This document shows, in pieces, positions 9,923-19,021 of a stretch of DNA of 64,000 nucleotides. Every line of letters starts with the position of its first letter. Positions within the stretch are counted from its first letter, which is position 1. The notes beneath the pieces are model-generated. The model had not been told where the DNA came from. It made no database searches and saw only the letters and a list, made by a program, of their open reading frames with translations. The DNA lies in the NCBI GenBank assembly GCA_018141785.1, contig CP073341.1:2465422-2529421 (forward strand), written 5' to 3'. The position numbers were made by a program, and so were the translations under genes. This stretch comes from Candidatus Paraprochloron terpiosi LD05. Lineage in GTDB: Bacteria > Cyanobacteriota > Cyanobacteriia > Cyanobacteriales > Prochloraceae.

Positions 9923-10735
9923 ATGGCTGAGACAAGACAAAGGCTAAAAAAAAGCTTCCCTAGCGGGTTTATCAATAAAATTGTAAAAGGCGATTCATTG
10001 GCAGCAATGAAAGACATGCCAGATCAATGCGTTGATTTGGTAATAACATCACCACCTTATAATCTTAAAAACTCTTCTGGTAATGGTATGAAGAACGGAA
10101 GTGGGGGCAAGTGGTCAAACGCAGCGTTACTTAATGGATATGAAGAACATCACGATTGTATGCCGCATGATGAATATGTCGAATGGCAAAGAGCCTGTTT
10201 AACAGAAATGCTACGTGTCACTAAGGACACAGGGGCGATTTTTTATAATCATAAATGGCGAGTTCAGAAAGGGCTTTTACAGGACAGGCAAGATATTGTT
10301 CAAGGTTTCCCTGTACGACAAATCATAATTTGGCGAAGAAAAGGCGGGATTAACTTTAACCCTGGCTATTTCCTACCGACTTTTGAAGTTATTTATTTGA
10401 TTGCCAAAAAGGATTTTAAGCTTGCACCCAAATCAAATGCATTAGGGGATGTTTGGGAAATTCCGCAAGAATTCAAAAACGAACACCCCGCGCCTTTTCC
10501 CGTAGAGCTCACGGATAGAATCGTTAATTCTTGCCTTGGTAATGTTGTACTTGACCCGTTTATGGGTTCAGGGACTACGGCTATATCAGCAATAAATCAT
10601 AGTTGGGATTACGTGGGTATTGAGCTTTCAGATAACTATTGCCGCATGGCTAGAAAGCGAATCCAGAGCCATAAAAAACAAATAGAAAAAATCAATGTCA
10701 AATCAGAGCCAGAGAGATACAGCGTTGCCTTATAA
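9923..10735 (+). CDS. DNA amino-methyltransferase, beta class (type II restriction-modification)
   Basis: 270 residues. The catalytic motif IV TSPPYN (VDLVITSPPYNLKN, ~residue 43) precedes the AdoMet-binding motif I block DPFMGSGTTAISA...VGIELSDNYCRMA (~210-240). That order defines the beta class of N6-adenine/N4-cytosine methyltransferases. SPPY is compatible with either N4-cytosine or N6-adenine. The gene overlaps the next by 41 bp, so the two are translationally coupled. The enzyme would protect host DNA against the adjacent nuclease. The recognition site cannot be predicted. No HIP1 octamer occurs inside the two genes. Confidence 0.9.
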   Translation: MAETRQRLKKSFPSGFINKIVKGDSLAAMKDMPDQCVDLVITSPPYNLKNSSGNGMKNGSGGKWSNAALLNGYEEHHDCMPHDEYVEWQRACLTEMLRVTKDTGAIFYNHKWRVQKGLLQDRQDIVQGFPVRQIIIWRRKGGINFNPGYFLPTFEVIYLIAKKDFKLAPKSNALGDVWEIPQEFKNEHPAPFPVELTDRIVNSCLGNVVLDPFMGSGTTAISAINHSWDYVGIELSDNYCRMARKRIQSHKKQIEKINVKSEPERYSVAL

Positions 10736-11822
10736 CGTCAAGGATATAGCCGCGTTAACAAACGAAAAAGACCCCGTTAAAAACCCGTGGAGTAATGTCT
10801 ATTGGTTTGCGAGGATGTTACTTAATAGTGATCAATATGCAGGCATAGGCAAAGATTCCGCCAGGCTTTTAAAAGCGGGGACTGAGATAACCACGCTTTT
10901 AAAGGCTAACGAAACGGAAGACGACACGGCACTAATTCCCATTATTAATGCTTGTATCAAAAAGACCTTTTTAGAGGGTAAGAAGGAAGGGACGAAAGTT
11001 CGCGCCTGTTTTGAAAACTTTGTTTTGGACATTGAAAAGCACATAACAACTAAAGCCGATGCTTTAGTTTTTGCTTATACCTGTACTAAGGTTGTTTTAA
11101 TGTCAAATATGGCACTAGATTTTGTCCCTTCTGACGATAAGAAATTCACCGAAGAAATAGGCAAATCAATATTAAAAACCCAAGGCGCAAGCGGTTTAAA
11201 AATATTGATTAATACATGGGATGACCTAGGTGTAAGGGGATGCTTGGAGGCTGAAAGAACACAGGTTGTTAATGTCTACAAGTTTTTGAAAAAAGACCTT
11301 TCAGACCTGCAAAGTATTGACAAAAACGGGATAGATTTAACCTTAACCGCCTATGTTCAAGAAATGGAGCGGAGATTAGGCCAAAAACGCAAAGGCCGAG
11401 GCGGTAGAAGCTTAGAAGATGTAACTTCACTAATACTCGATCATTTCAAGTTTGAATCATGTGCTGCGCCTTCTCATTTTCAAGCAGATATTGAGATCGA
11501 TAAATGGATAATGACTAAGCGCAAATTCTATGTTGGTATCTCATGCAAGCGCACTTTACGCGAAAGGTGGAAACAGGTAAGTAGCGCAGATAAGGTGAGT
11601 ATGGGGCGTTACAAAATAGTCAATTTATTACACGTTATTACTTACTCTAAAGATTTATCAGACGATAAGTTGTCCCTATTGGGTGCTTACGGCCATATTT
11701 TCTATTTGCCTGATGATGACCCTACATTAACGGAACACAGCAAACACGCTTTGCTATCTCAGTTTGTGCGTCCTATCTCTGGTTTTGTTGATGACTTAAG
11801 GAAAGCTGTCGAAAACAGCTAA
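10695..11822 (+). CDS. probable type II restriction endonuclease (PD-(D/E)XK)
   Basis: 375 residues, starting at ATG 10695 inside the end of the methyltransferase gene in another frame. The C-terminal third contains GRGGRSLEDVTSLILDH, then ADIEIDKWI and VGISCKRTLRERWKQV. The E...D...xCK arrangement followed by (K/R)xxxR(D/E)RW is typical of PD-(D/E)XK type II enzymes such as the EcoRII C-terminal domain. The N-terminal ~200 residues are helical and unassigned, and may bind DNA or be regulatory. Its position directly behind a beta-class methyltransferase supports the role. The specificity is unknown. Confidence 0.75.
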   Translation: MSNQSQRDTALPYNVKDIAALTNEKDPVKNPWSNVYWFARMLLNSDQYAGIGKDSARLLKAGTEITTLLKANETEDDTALIPIINACIKKTFLEGKKEGTKVRACFENFVLDIEKHITTKADALVFAYTCTKVVLMSNMALDFVPSDDKKFTEEIGKSILKTQGASGLKILINTWDDLGVRGCLEAERTQVVNVYKFLKKDLSDLQSIDKNGIDLTLTAYVQEMERRLGQKRKGRGGRSLEDVTSLILDHFKFESCAAPSHFQADIEIDKWIMTKRKFYVGISCKRTLRERWKQVSSADKVSMGRYKIVNLLHVITYSKDLSDDKLSLLGAYGHIFYLPDDDPTLTEHSKHALLSQFVRPISGFVDDLRKAVENS

Positions 11823-12103
11823 ATAAACTGTTACAAGGGATTTTGATTAATTTGTGAGATTAGAAAACTGTGGAGTTAAATATATAATTCCCATATATTT
11901 TTATCAATCTCGAAAGCAGTATCTCCTCAATTGCGACTTGTGGCAAGGTATTCTCGGGGATATTTTTCCGGGGTGCGAATGCGCTACTTGTTTATAAGCT
12001 GCGATCGCCTTTACGATTAAGCAAATACTACATATAATTAAACACAAAACTTGTGGCGATCTAGCTCATATCGATGAGCCAGTTATTCCCCCCATCTCCA
12101 CAG

Positions 12104-13852
12104 CTACATCCTTTCTAACACTTCAATTCCCAATAAGGATAATCCTAACTTGAGGGTGCGGGCCGTTAAATCGGATAGGACTAAGCGAGAAGTGCGTTGG
12201 GGTTCCGGTGCTTTCAGTACGGGAGTGCGATCGTAGAAGAGATTGAATTTCTGACTCAGTTCAAATAAATACTGACACAAACGATTGGGTAATAAATCCT
12301 GTTCTACTTCTCCTAAAACTTCATTTAACCTTAATATATGTTTAGCTAAAATCAACTCTTCTGGTTGTTCCAGTTCAACACTACGGGAAGGTAGGTTGTC
12401 CAGATTTATATTACCTTTGCGACTAATCCCTTGGACTCTAACATAGGCATAGAGCATATAGGGAGCTGTGTTACCTTGTAAAGCCAGCATTTTATCGTAA
12501 CTGAAGCTATAGTCGCTGGTGCGGTTTTGGCTCAAATCTGCATATTTGACTGCACCTATACCTACCACTTGAGCTACCTTATTAATAAACTCAGGGGTTT
12601 CCTGGCGATTTTCTATTACTAATCTAGCTTCTAAGTCTTTCTTAGCACCACTGACTGCTTCCGTCAATAAGTCCCGCAACCGCACTGTTTCTCCGGAACG
12701 GGTTTGCAGCTTTTTCCCATTTTCCCCTAAGACTAAACCAAAGGGAACGTGTTTTACCTCAACCCCTTCTGGGAGCATACCAGCTCTTTGAGCTACTTGA
12801 AAGACTCCGGCGAAATGATTGGTTTGTCCTGCGTCGGTGACGTAGATTATCTTTTGAGCTTTGTCTTGTTGTATTCTGTAATTGAGAGCCGCTAAGTCTG
12901 TGGTAGCATAATTATAACCCCCATCGGTTTTTTGCACAATTAAGGGCTGGGGACTCCCCGTTTTATTGGTAAACCCTTCTAAAAAGACACATTTTGCGCC
13001 CTCACTTTCAGCTAACAACCCCTGACGGGATAATTCTTCCACTATCCCTGGTAAAAGAGGGTTGTAGAAAGATTCTCCCCTTTCTGTGAGTTTAATGTCG
13101 AGAATGTTGTAGATAGTTTGAAACTCTCGTCGAGATTGATTACAGAGTAGTTCCCAACCATGACGACTATCTTCTGCTCCTGACTGTAATTTTACCACTT
13201 CCTGTCGGGCACTATGACGAAATTCTTCATCGTCGTCAAAGCGCAGTTTGGCTTTTTTATAGAGGGAGACTAAGTCCCCTAAGTCTAATGCATTGGCTGT
13301 GGTTAAAGCTGTGGGGTAAGCTTCTCGAAGATAGGCGATTAACATGCCAAATTGAGTGCCCCAGTCTCCTACATGGTTTAACCTTAGCACCTGGTGACCC
13401 CGAAATTCCAGAATGCGGGCGATACTATCTCCTATAATAGTGGAACGGAGGTGTCCCACGTGCATTTCTTTGGCTATGTTGGGGCTGGAAAAATCCACTA
13501 CTGTTTTTTGGGGATTTTTGACTTGCTCTACTCCTAAACGTGGGTCTCTCTGTATTTTCTCTAGTTGGGTTTCTAAGTAGGAGGCCAAGAGGGTAAAGTT
13601 GATAAAACCTGGACCTGCTATGGTGGGAGGTTGGCAGATTGAGGTAACATTGAGGTTATCTGCTATTTGGGAGGCGATCGCTCTTGGCTTTTGTTGCAGC
13701 TTTTTGGCGAGAGATAGGGCTACATTACATTGATAGTCCCCAAACCGAGGGTTACTTGCGGGTACCACTAGGGTATCTATTTCCCCGTATTCTGCACCAA
13801 AAGCGGCGATTATGGCTTGATTTACTCTGTTTCTTAATATTTCGATAATCAT
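12104..13852 (-). CDS. argS: arginyl-tRNA synthetase
   Basis: 582 residues, the usual size for class Ia ArgRS. The HIGH-type motif is [17 protein letters not shown] with the preceding [13 protein letters not shown]. The N-terminal additional domain ([14 protein letters not shown]) and the C-terminal anticodon-binding helical domain ([20 protein letters not shown]) are both present. It charges tRNA(Arg) with arginine in the cytoplasm. It starts at ATG 13852. It is a single gene, divergent from moeB across ~95 bp that hold a short-period repeat. Confidence 0.97.
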   Translation of the reverse strand: MIIEILRNRVNQAIIAAFGAEYGEIDTLVVPASNPRFGDYQCNVALSLAKKLQQKPRAIASQIADNLNVTSICQPPTIAGPGFINFTLLASYLETQLEKIQRDPRLGVEQVKNPQKTVVDFSSPNIAKEMHVGHLRSTIIGDSIARILEFRGHQVLRLNHVGDWGTQFGMLIAYLREAYPTALTTANALDLGDLVSLYKKAKLRFDDDEEFRHSARQEVVKLQSGAEDSRHGWELLCNQSRREFQTIYNILDIKLTERGESFYNPLLPGIVEELSRQGLLAESEGAKCVFLEGFTNKTGSPQPLIVQKTDGGYNYATTDLAALNYRIQQDKAQKIIYVTDAGQTNHFAGVFQVAQRAGMLPEGVEVKHVPFGLVLGENGKKLQTRSGETVRLRDLLTEAVSGAKKDLEARLVIENRQETPEFINKVAQVVGIGAVKYADLSQNRTSDYSFSYDKMLALQGNTAPYMLYAYVRVQGISRKGNINLDNLPSRSVELEQPEELILAKHILRLNEVLGEVEQDLLPNRLCQYLFELSQKFNLFYDRTPVLKAPEPQRTSRLVLSDLTARTLKLGLSLLGIEVLERM

Positions 13853-13865
13853 TTTGGTTGTTTTG

Positions 13866-13893
13866 TTTCACCCAGAGGCACAGAGGCGCAAAG
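13866..13893 (+). repeat. short-period CAGAGGCGCA repeat
   Basis: CCCAGAGGCACAGAGGCGCA lies between argS and moeB. It is the same 8-9 bp unit as at 672, 15660 and other sites. Confidence 0.7.
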
Positions 13894-13948
13894 GGAGTAT
13901 GCTATAATCAGCAATGGCCAGGTCGTAAACAACCACCCACCCACTACT

Positions 13949-15109
13949 ATGCTCAATCCCAATTTGGATGAAATCGAACTCAGTAAAGACGATTACGAAA
14001 GGTATTCTCGCCATATCATCTTACCAGAGGTGGGAGTAAAAGGACAAAAACTTCTCAAAGCTGCTAGTGTCCTCTGTATTGGTACGGGAGGACTCGGTTC
14101 TCCTCTCCTGTTATACTTAGCAGCAGCGGGAATAGGCAGAATTGGCATTGTGGACTTCGATATAGTGGATAGTTCCAACCTCCAACGGCAAATTATCCAC
14201 GGTATTTCCTGGGTTGGGAAACCGAAAATACAGTCCGCTAAGAGCCGTATTTTGGAGATAAATCCCGCTTGTCAGGTAGACTTGTACGAAACTAGGATTA
14301 GTTCGGAGAATGCCTTGGAAATTATGGCACCCTACGATGTTATTGTAGATGGAACGGATAATTTCCCCACCCGCTATCTCACTAACGACGCTTGCGTTTT
14401 GCTAGACAAACCCAATGTTTACGGTTCTATTCTCCGCTTTGAAGGACAAGCGACAGTCTTTAATTACCAAGGAGGACCAAATTACCGAGACTTATTCCCC
14501 GAACCTCCACCTCCGGGAATGGTTCCTTCCTGCGCTGAAGGAGGAGTTTTGGGAGTGCTGTGTGGTATTATTGGTACCATCCAAGCAACGGAAACTATTA
14601 AAATAATTCTCGGTGCTACCACTACTCTCAGTGGACGGTTGTTGCTCTATAATGCTATGGAGATGAAGTTTCGAGAGTTGAAACTGCGTCCCAACCCTGC
14701 TCGCCCGGTAATTGAGAAGTTAATCGATTATGAACAATTCTGTGGTATTCCCCAAGCTAACACAACAGAAATGACAATTCCAGAAATGACGGTGCAAGAG
14801 TTGAAGCAACTCATGGATAAAAGGGAGGAAAATTTTGTCCTATTAGATGTGCGCAACCCCAATGAGTATGAGATTGCTAAAATACCCAATTCCGTGCTGG
14901 TACCTTTACCAGATATTGAAGATGGTTCCGCTATTGACAAAGTGAAACAACTGGTAAATGGTCATTCTTTGATTGTCCATTGCAAACTAGGGGGGCGCTC
15001 CGCGAAAGCATTAGCTATCCTGAAAGAAGCTGGGATTGAGGGAACCAATGTGAAAGGGGGTATTGCAGCTTGGAGTCAGGAAATTGATAATACTATACCA
15101 CAATATTAA
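13949..15109 (+). CDS. moeB: MoeB/ThiF-type adenylyltransferase with C-terminal rhodanese domain
   Basis: 386 residues. The N-terminal E1-like adenylation domain has the ATP loop GTGGLGSPLLLYLA, the adenylation-site segment DSSNLQRQIIH and the acidic DGTDNFPTRYL. The C-terminal ~110 residues are a rhodanese (LLDVRNPNEYEIA...VHCKLGGRSAKA). Such proteins adenylate the C terminus of MoaD/ThiS-like sulfur carriers and can load sulfur through the rhodanese Cys. The zinc-binding CYRC pair of E. coli MoeB is replaced by NYRD (in GPNYRDLFPEPP), so this is a zinc-less variant. It starts at ATG 13949. Confidence 0.93.
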   Translation: MLNPNLDEIELSKDDYERYSRHIILPEVGVKGQKLLKAASVLCIGTGGLGSPLLLYLAAAGIGRIGIVDFDIVDSSNLQRQIIHGISWVGKPKIQSAKSRILEINPACQVDLYETRISSENALEIMAPYDVIVDGTDNFPTRYLTNDACVLLDKPNVYGSILRFEGQATVFNYQGGPNYRDLFPEPPPPGMVPSCAEGGVLGVLCGIIGTIQATETIKIILGATTTLSGRLLLYNAMEMKFRELKLRPNPARPVIEKLIDYEQFCGIPQANTTEMTIPEMTVQELKQLMDKREENFVLLDVRNPNEYEIAKIPNSVLVPLPDIEDGSAIDKVKQLVNGHSLIVHCKLGGRSAKALAILKEAGIEGTNVKGGIAAWSQEIDNTIPQY

Positions 15110-15110
15110 G

Positions 15111-15614
15111 ATGAAGGATTTTGTTACCAAAACAATGAGTTTGACTGCGATCGCCTTAACAGGGATAATCTCTACTACCCCAGTTTCTGCTGGAAGATTA
15201 AATGAGTTTGATATTTGCGCTGTGGAATTGCAAGACAGGGGTATCGGAGCAACAGCAGCAGCGCAAGCTTGTGCAATGGCTATCGAACCGGAAGATTTAT
15301 CTCAGTGCGTGGCTAGAATTAACGAAGCTACGTCTGTAGTGGCCGTCAATGCTCTCTCTGCTTGTTTCCAGGTGCGTCGCCCCGAAGAATTAGGGCGTTG
15401 CGTGGAGGAAATTGACCGAGAAGTTCGAGGAGTTAATGGTAATTTGGCTATGGAATACTGTCGTCGCAGTCTTTTACCTGAGCGTTTCTCCGAATGTGTG
15501 GCGGGTTTATATCGACGACTTTCCCTGGAACCTGCTCAAGCCATGAGAACTTGTATCGAAGCAAAAGATAAACTGGAGCAAGGAGAACCTTCTCTTCCTA
15601 GTACTGAAGTTTAG
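15111..15614 (+). CDS. small secreted cysteine-rich protein, function unknown
   Basis: 167 residues from ATG 15111, directly after the moeB stop (one base between). I chose this start because it gives a clean signal peptide (MKDFVTKTMSLTAIALTGII...PVSAG); the longer frame from 15063 would overlap moeB. The mature part has evenly spaced cysteines in loosely repeated units of ~35 residues (EDLSQCVARI..., EELGRCVEEI..., ERFSECVAGL..., each followed by a second Cys). The pattern suggests a helical, disulfide-paired periplasmic protein. I do not recognise a named family. It is probably co-transcribed with moeB. Confidence 0.75.
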   Translation: MKDFVTKTMSLTAIALTGIISTTPVSAGRLNEFDICAVELQDRGIGATAAAQACAMAIEPEDLSQCVARINEATSVVAVNALSACFQVRRPEELGRCVEEIDREVRGVNGNLAMEYCRRSLLPERFSECVAGLYRRLSLEPAQAMRTCIEAKDKLEQGEPSLPSTEV

Positions 15615-15620
15615 GTGTGG

Positions 15621-15656
15621 GGTGGGTATTGCCCACCAAATCATAACTTTTTTTTT
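15621..15656 (+). terminator. hairpin plus T-run
   Basis: GGTGGG-TATTG-CCCACC is followed after ~11 nt by a run of nine T. It probably ends transcription of moeB and the small secreted protein gene. Confidence 0.6.
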
Positions 15657-15659
15657 GAT

Positions 15660-15701
15660 GAACCGCAGAGACACAGAGGACGCAGAGAAAGAAGAAGAGA
15701 G
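15660..15701 (+). repeat. short-period CGCAGAG repeat
   Basis: AACCGCAGAGACACAGAGGA followed by CGCAGAGAAAG lies between the convergent secreted-protein and hrcA genes. It is the same family as at 672. Confidence 0.75.
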
Positions 15702-15706
15702 GTGAG

Positions 15707-16780
15707 CTACGATAAGGCATCAGAAATGTATTCAGCAGTATATTCTACCATAGGGATAGCATTCTTGTAAATCATCCGGGTGGGACCAATAACACCTACA
15801 CTGCCCACAGGTATGTTATCCTGGTAATAATTAGCTGAAATTAATGTACAGGTACGCATTGGTTCCAGGGTATTTTCAGCTCCAATTCTAATAGTTACTC
15901 CTGATTCTGATTGTTTCTCAGAGCGAATAGCAAAGATATCAGATCCCAGTTTGTCTCTTTCCTCTTCTAAGAGATAAAGTAATACCTGTACCTGTTCTAA
16001 TTGGTAAAATTCCGGTTGTCGCAACACTTCGGCAATACCACGAATCATAATCGGGGTGGAGGCTGAAGACTGCAAGCGATGACTCAATTCTAGCAAGAGA
16101 TTATTCAAGAAATTGCCATAAGATTGACAAAATTGGTCTAATTCACTCCAATCTAGTTTAGTTAATTCGGAGATGGAGCAACCTTTCAGCTTACGATTTA
16201 AAAAACTAGAAATAACTTGTAACTGTACTTCCACTACGCCCCTATCTAAATCCTCTTCCCAAATAAATTGGGGTAGATCCATTTTAATGGATTGGGTTTG
16301 ATAAACATCTGTGACAACAATCAGCATTATCTGTTGGGAGTTGACTAAAACCAGTTGAAGGTGTCGCAGTTTGTTCCTGGGAGAAGGAAGAGTAATGAGA
16401 GCTATATAACCACTCAGAGTTGCCAAAATTTTTACTGCTCTGCTTAATAAATCCTCCAAACTCCATCCTTTATCCAGCAGTTGCTGGTTGAGAGACTGGG
16501 CCAGCTTTTTTCCCCATCTTTCGTCTGGGGTAATGAGACGATCCACATAAACCCGGTAACCTGAATCGGAAGGTATTCTCCCAGCAGAGGTGTGGGGTTG
16601 ATATAGGAAGCCAGATTTTTCCAGTCGTCCCATGATATTCCTAATAGTGGCAGCGCTCACGTTGAAATCATACTCCTGGGACAAAGTTTTCGAGCCCACT
16701 GGCTCCGCTGTGGCAATATAGTGCTGGATAGTTGCCCGGAGAATATTTTGTTGGCGATCGCTCAGAAATGGTAGATTCAT
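15707..16780 (-). CDS. hrcA: heat-inducible transcription repressor HrcA
   Basis: 357 residues. The winged-helix N terminus LSDRQQNILRATIQHYIATA with VGSKTL and SAATIRNIMGRLEKSGFL is diagnostic, followed by HTSAGRIPSDSGYRVYVD. The C-terminal GAF-like domain ends GVIGPTRMIY. HrcA binds CIRCE operators upstream of groE-type operons and is kept active by GroEL. I saw no CIRCE element (TTAGCACTC-N9-GAGTGCTAA) in this window, so its targets lie elsewhere. It starts at ATG 16780. Confidence 0.96.
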   Translation of the reverse strand: MNLPFLSDRQQNILRATIQHYIATAEPVGSKTLSQEYDFNVSAATIRNIMGRLEKSGFLYQPHTSAGRIPSDSGYRVYVDRLITPDERWGKKLAQSLNQQLLDKGWSLEDLLSRAVKILATLSGYIALITLPSPRNKLRHLQLVLVNSQQIMLIVVTDVYQTQSIKMDLPQFIWEEDLDRGVVEVQLQVISSFLNRKLKGCSISELTKLDWSELDQFCQSYGNFLNNLLLELSHRLQSSASTPIMIRGIAEVLRQPEFYQLEQVQVLLYLLEEERDKLGSDIFAIRSEKQSESGVTIRIGAENTLEPMRTCTLISANYYQDNIPVGSVGVIGPTRMIYKNAIPMVEYTAEYISDALS

Positions 16781-16881
16781 GGGACGAGAGCGGGTTTGCT
16801 GTAATTATCCATTTATTATAATATATATAAGTTGGCGCTAATATAGTTACAATATCCTCCCATCTGGCCATCCCCCCACAC

Positions 16882-17223
16882 CTAATATCGAGGGATACTA
16901 GAGTCTATGAGCTGGGAATAGGCGTCTATACCTCCTTCAATGTTTCTAACATGGGTAAAACCCACATTCAGTAACCATTGACACATTTGAGCCGAGCGGA
17001 TACCATGATGACAGAGAACAAGGGTTTCAGCCTGAGGATCGAAGCGAGTTTCGATTTGCGGGGACCATTCGGTAAATTGACTCAAAGGTAGGACAGCAAA
17101 ACCTGGCAAGGAAGCAATGGCAACCTCTTCTGGTTCTCTCACATCGATTAACTGCACTCCCGTGGGTGGAGCACCCAGATAAGTGGCTAATTCTTCTACA
17201 GTAATGTTAAATCTATCTGACAT
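16882..17223 (-). CDS. rhodanese-like sulfurtransferase (single domain)
   Basis: 113 residues: a single rhodanese domain with IDVREPEEVAIA and the active loop CHHGIRSAQM, whose Cys would carry the persulfide. It could deliver sulfur or act in redox signalling; the substrate is unknown. The start codon is 10 bp from that of the divergent DUF3352 gene, so each promoter must lie within the other gene. Confidence 0.9.
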   Translation of the reverse strand: MSDRFNITVEELATYLGAPPTGVQLIDVREPEEVAIASLPGFAVLPLSQFTEWSPQIETRFDPQAETLVLCHHGIRSAQMCQWLLNVGFTHVRNIEGGIDAYSQLIDSSIPRY

Positions 17224-17233
17224 CGGTTAACTT

Positions 17234-18898
17234 ATGAAGGTTCGTCTTGTTTTCATTTCCATCATTCTCACTGCAATCCTCCTGCTTTCTACAGCTGGGG
17301 GGCTACTTTACCGGATCTTACAACAAAGTCCTCTCTTTTTACTTGGCAATAATACCGGCTCAGAATCCGCAGCAGCAATGTTTGTCCCCAGACAAGCTGC
17401 TATGATGATATCTCTGCTCGTAAACCCAGATCGATTGGAAGTGTTGCAACAGCTGAAAACCCCTATAGGAAAAAGGAGGCGGCTACATAGGGAACTAAAC
17501 CAGGTGAAAAAAACCCTTCTCTCTTCCACTGGATTAGATTATGGTAAAGATATTCAACCGTGGTTGGGTTCGGAAATAACCCTGGCTGTCACTTCCCTAG
17601 ACTTTGATCGTCATCCGGAAAATGGAGTTCAACCGGGATACTTGTTGGTTTTGGAAGCTAAGGATCCAGAACTAGCTAAAGAGTTTCTCCAACTCTCCTT
17701 TTCCCAACAAGCGATCGCCGGAACCTCCGATTTAGTATTTGAAACCTATAAGGGGGTGAACCTGATTTATAAAGGTACGGAAAACCCCGAAAATACCACT
17801 TTCACCAGTGGAGTAGTGGGGAATTACGTCCTTTTAGCCAACCACCCTAAGGTACTGCGAAGTGCCATTAATAACGTCCAGGTACCGGATTTGAACTTGA
17901 AAAATTCCCCAGAGTATCAAGAAGCATTAAGGACCATACGAGAACCGAGAATTGGTATTGCTTTCTTCAATTTACCCTATTTCAGTGCTTGGAGCACTTC
18001 CACAGAAGTCCCGGAAACCCCTGAAACACAACAAATGTTGACCTTAGCCCTGGATTTAAAATCCCAAGGTTTAACCGCAGAAACTGCTTTGATTGGGGTG
18101 ACTGACCCGGAAAACCTACCTCCTGCTTTAGTTGAACCGGTAAAAGCATTACAATATGTCCCCTCAGATAGTATTTTAACACTTGCTGGCACGGATTTAA
18201 ATGGACTCTGGGAGCAATTTAAAACTGGTTTAGATCCAGCAAGTCCCCTCTCCCAGTTAGTAAATCGCTCTTTAACTAACTTAGCCAAACCTTTTGCTCT
18301 GGACTTCCCCCGGGATATCTTTAGTTGGGTACAAGGAGAATATGCTCTCTCTTTATTTCCTAATCCGGACACCAACCAATTAAATTGGATTTTTGTCACT
18401 GAGAATAAGTCGGAAGCTAAGTTTGAGTTAGGGATTGAGTCTTTAGATAAGTTAGCCCAGGAGCGAGAACTGAATGAGAGTAAATTCCCCTTCAAAGACA
18501 GAAATATTACCGCCTGGACGGAAGTTAAAGCTGCCCTAGAAGAGCAAGAAATCCGGTTGGATACGGAAATTAAAGGAGTTCATGTTCGGGAGGGGAACTA
18601 CGAGATTTTCAGCAACAACCTGGGAACACTTTCTCCTGTCCTAGAGGGGGAGGAGAACTCTTTACTCTCTCAGGAGACCTTTCAGGAGGCGATCGCTTCC
18701 TTACCTACAGAAAACGATGGTTATTTATACATTGACTGGCAGAAAGGGAACTCCACTTTTGAGCAAAAGTTTCCCCCACTCCAAATACTAGAGTTTGTCG
18801 CTCAACCCCTATTCAATCATCTTAATCAGTTGACTTTTGTCAGCCAAGGTAGGGAAAATGGTATCAGTCATGGTACCATCTTCTTTAATGTTCAGTAG
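17234..18898 (+). CDS. DUF3352 domain-containing protein
   Basis: 554 residues. A single N-terminal membrane segment (LVFISIILTAILLLSTAGGL) anchors a large extracytoplasmic part. The sequence AAAMFVPRQAAMMISLLVNP, followed by GLDYGKDIQPWLG and GYLLVLEAKD, matches cyanobacterial DUF3352 proteins. The function is unknown. The spacing and orientation with the rhodanese suggest shared control only through overlapping promoters. Confidence 0.85.
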   Translation: MKVRLVFISIILTAILLLSTAGGLLYRILQQSPLFLLGNNTGSESAAAMFVPRQAAMMISLLVNPDRLEVLQQLKTPIGKRRRLHRELNQVKKTLLSSTGLDYGKDIQPWLGSEITLAVTSLDFDRHPENGVQPGYLLVLEAKDPELAKEFLQLSFSQQAIAGTSDLVFETYKGVNLIYKGTENPENTTFTSGVVGNYVLLANHPKVLRSAINNVQVPDLNLKNSPEYQEALRTIREPRIGIAFFNLPYFSAWSTSTEVPETPETQQMLTLALDLKSQGLTAETALIGVTDPENLPPALVEPVKALQYVPSDSILTLAGTDLNGLWEQFKTGLDPASPLSQLVNRSLTNLAKPFALDFPRDIFSWVQGEYALSLFPNPDTNQLNWIFVTENKSEAKFELGIESLDKLAQERELNESKFPFKDRNITAWTEVKAALEEQEIRLDTEIKGVHVREGNYEIFSNNLGTLSPVLEGEENSLLSQETFQEAIASLPTENDGYLYIDWQKGNSTFEQKFPPLQILEFVAQPLFNHLNQLTFVSQGRENGISHGTIFFNVQ

Positions 18899-18932
18899 GG
18901 ATGGTTTTGGTGTGTTGGAATAGGGGCGGGGT

Positions 18933-18964
18933 GTTTCACGCAGAGTCGCAGAGTCGCAGAGAGA
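18933..18964 (+). repeat. short-period CGCAGAGT repeat
   Basis: TTTCACGCAGAGTCGCAGAG continues with TCGCAGAGAG. It lies between the convergent DUF3352 and fcl genes. Confidence 0.75.
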
Positions 18965-19021
18965 ATATTCGGAAAAAAACTTAACATTGCCCATCAACCA
19001 ATGTGGTGCCGGCGTAGCACC

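Larger units (their letters stand above)
9851..11944. repeat. imperfect inverted repeats bracketing the restriction-modification module
   Basis: The left arm GTCACAAGTTGCGAT (9851-9865) matches the complement of the right arm (11930-11944), GCCACAAGTCGCAAT, at 12 of 15 positions. The two arms lie just outside the methyltransferase/nuclease pair. They may mark the ends of a transferred segment, but with three mismatches chance cannot be excluded. Confidence 0.35.

Noticed and set aside
15700..17230. CIRCE operator for HrcA
   Set aside because: I looked for TTAGCACTC-N9-GAGTGCTAA around hrcA and elsewhere in the window and found none.
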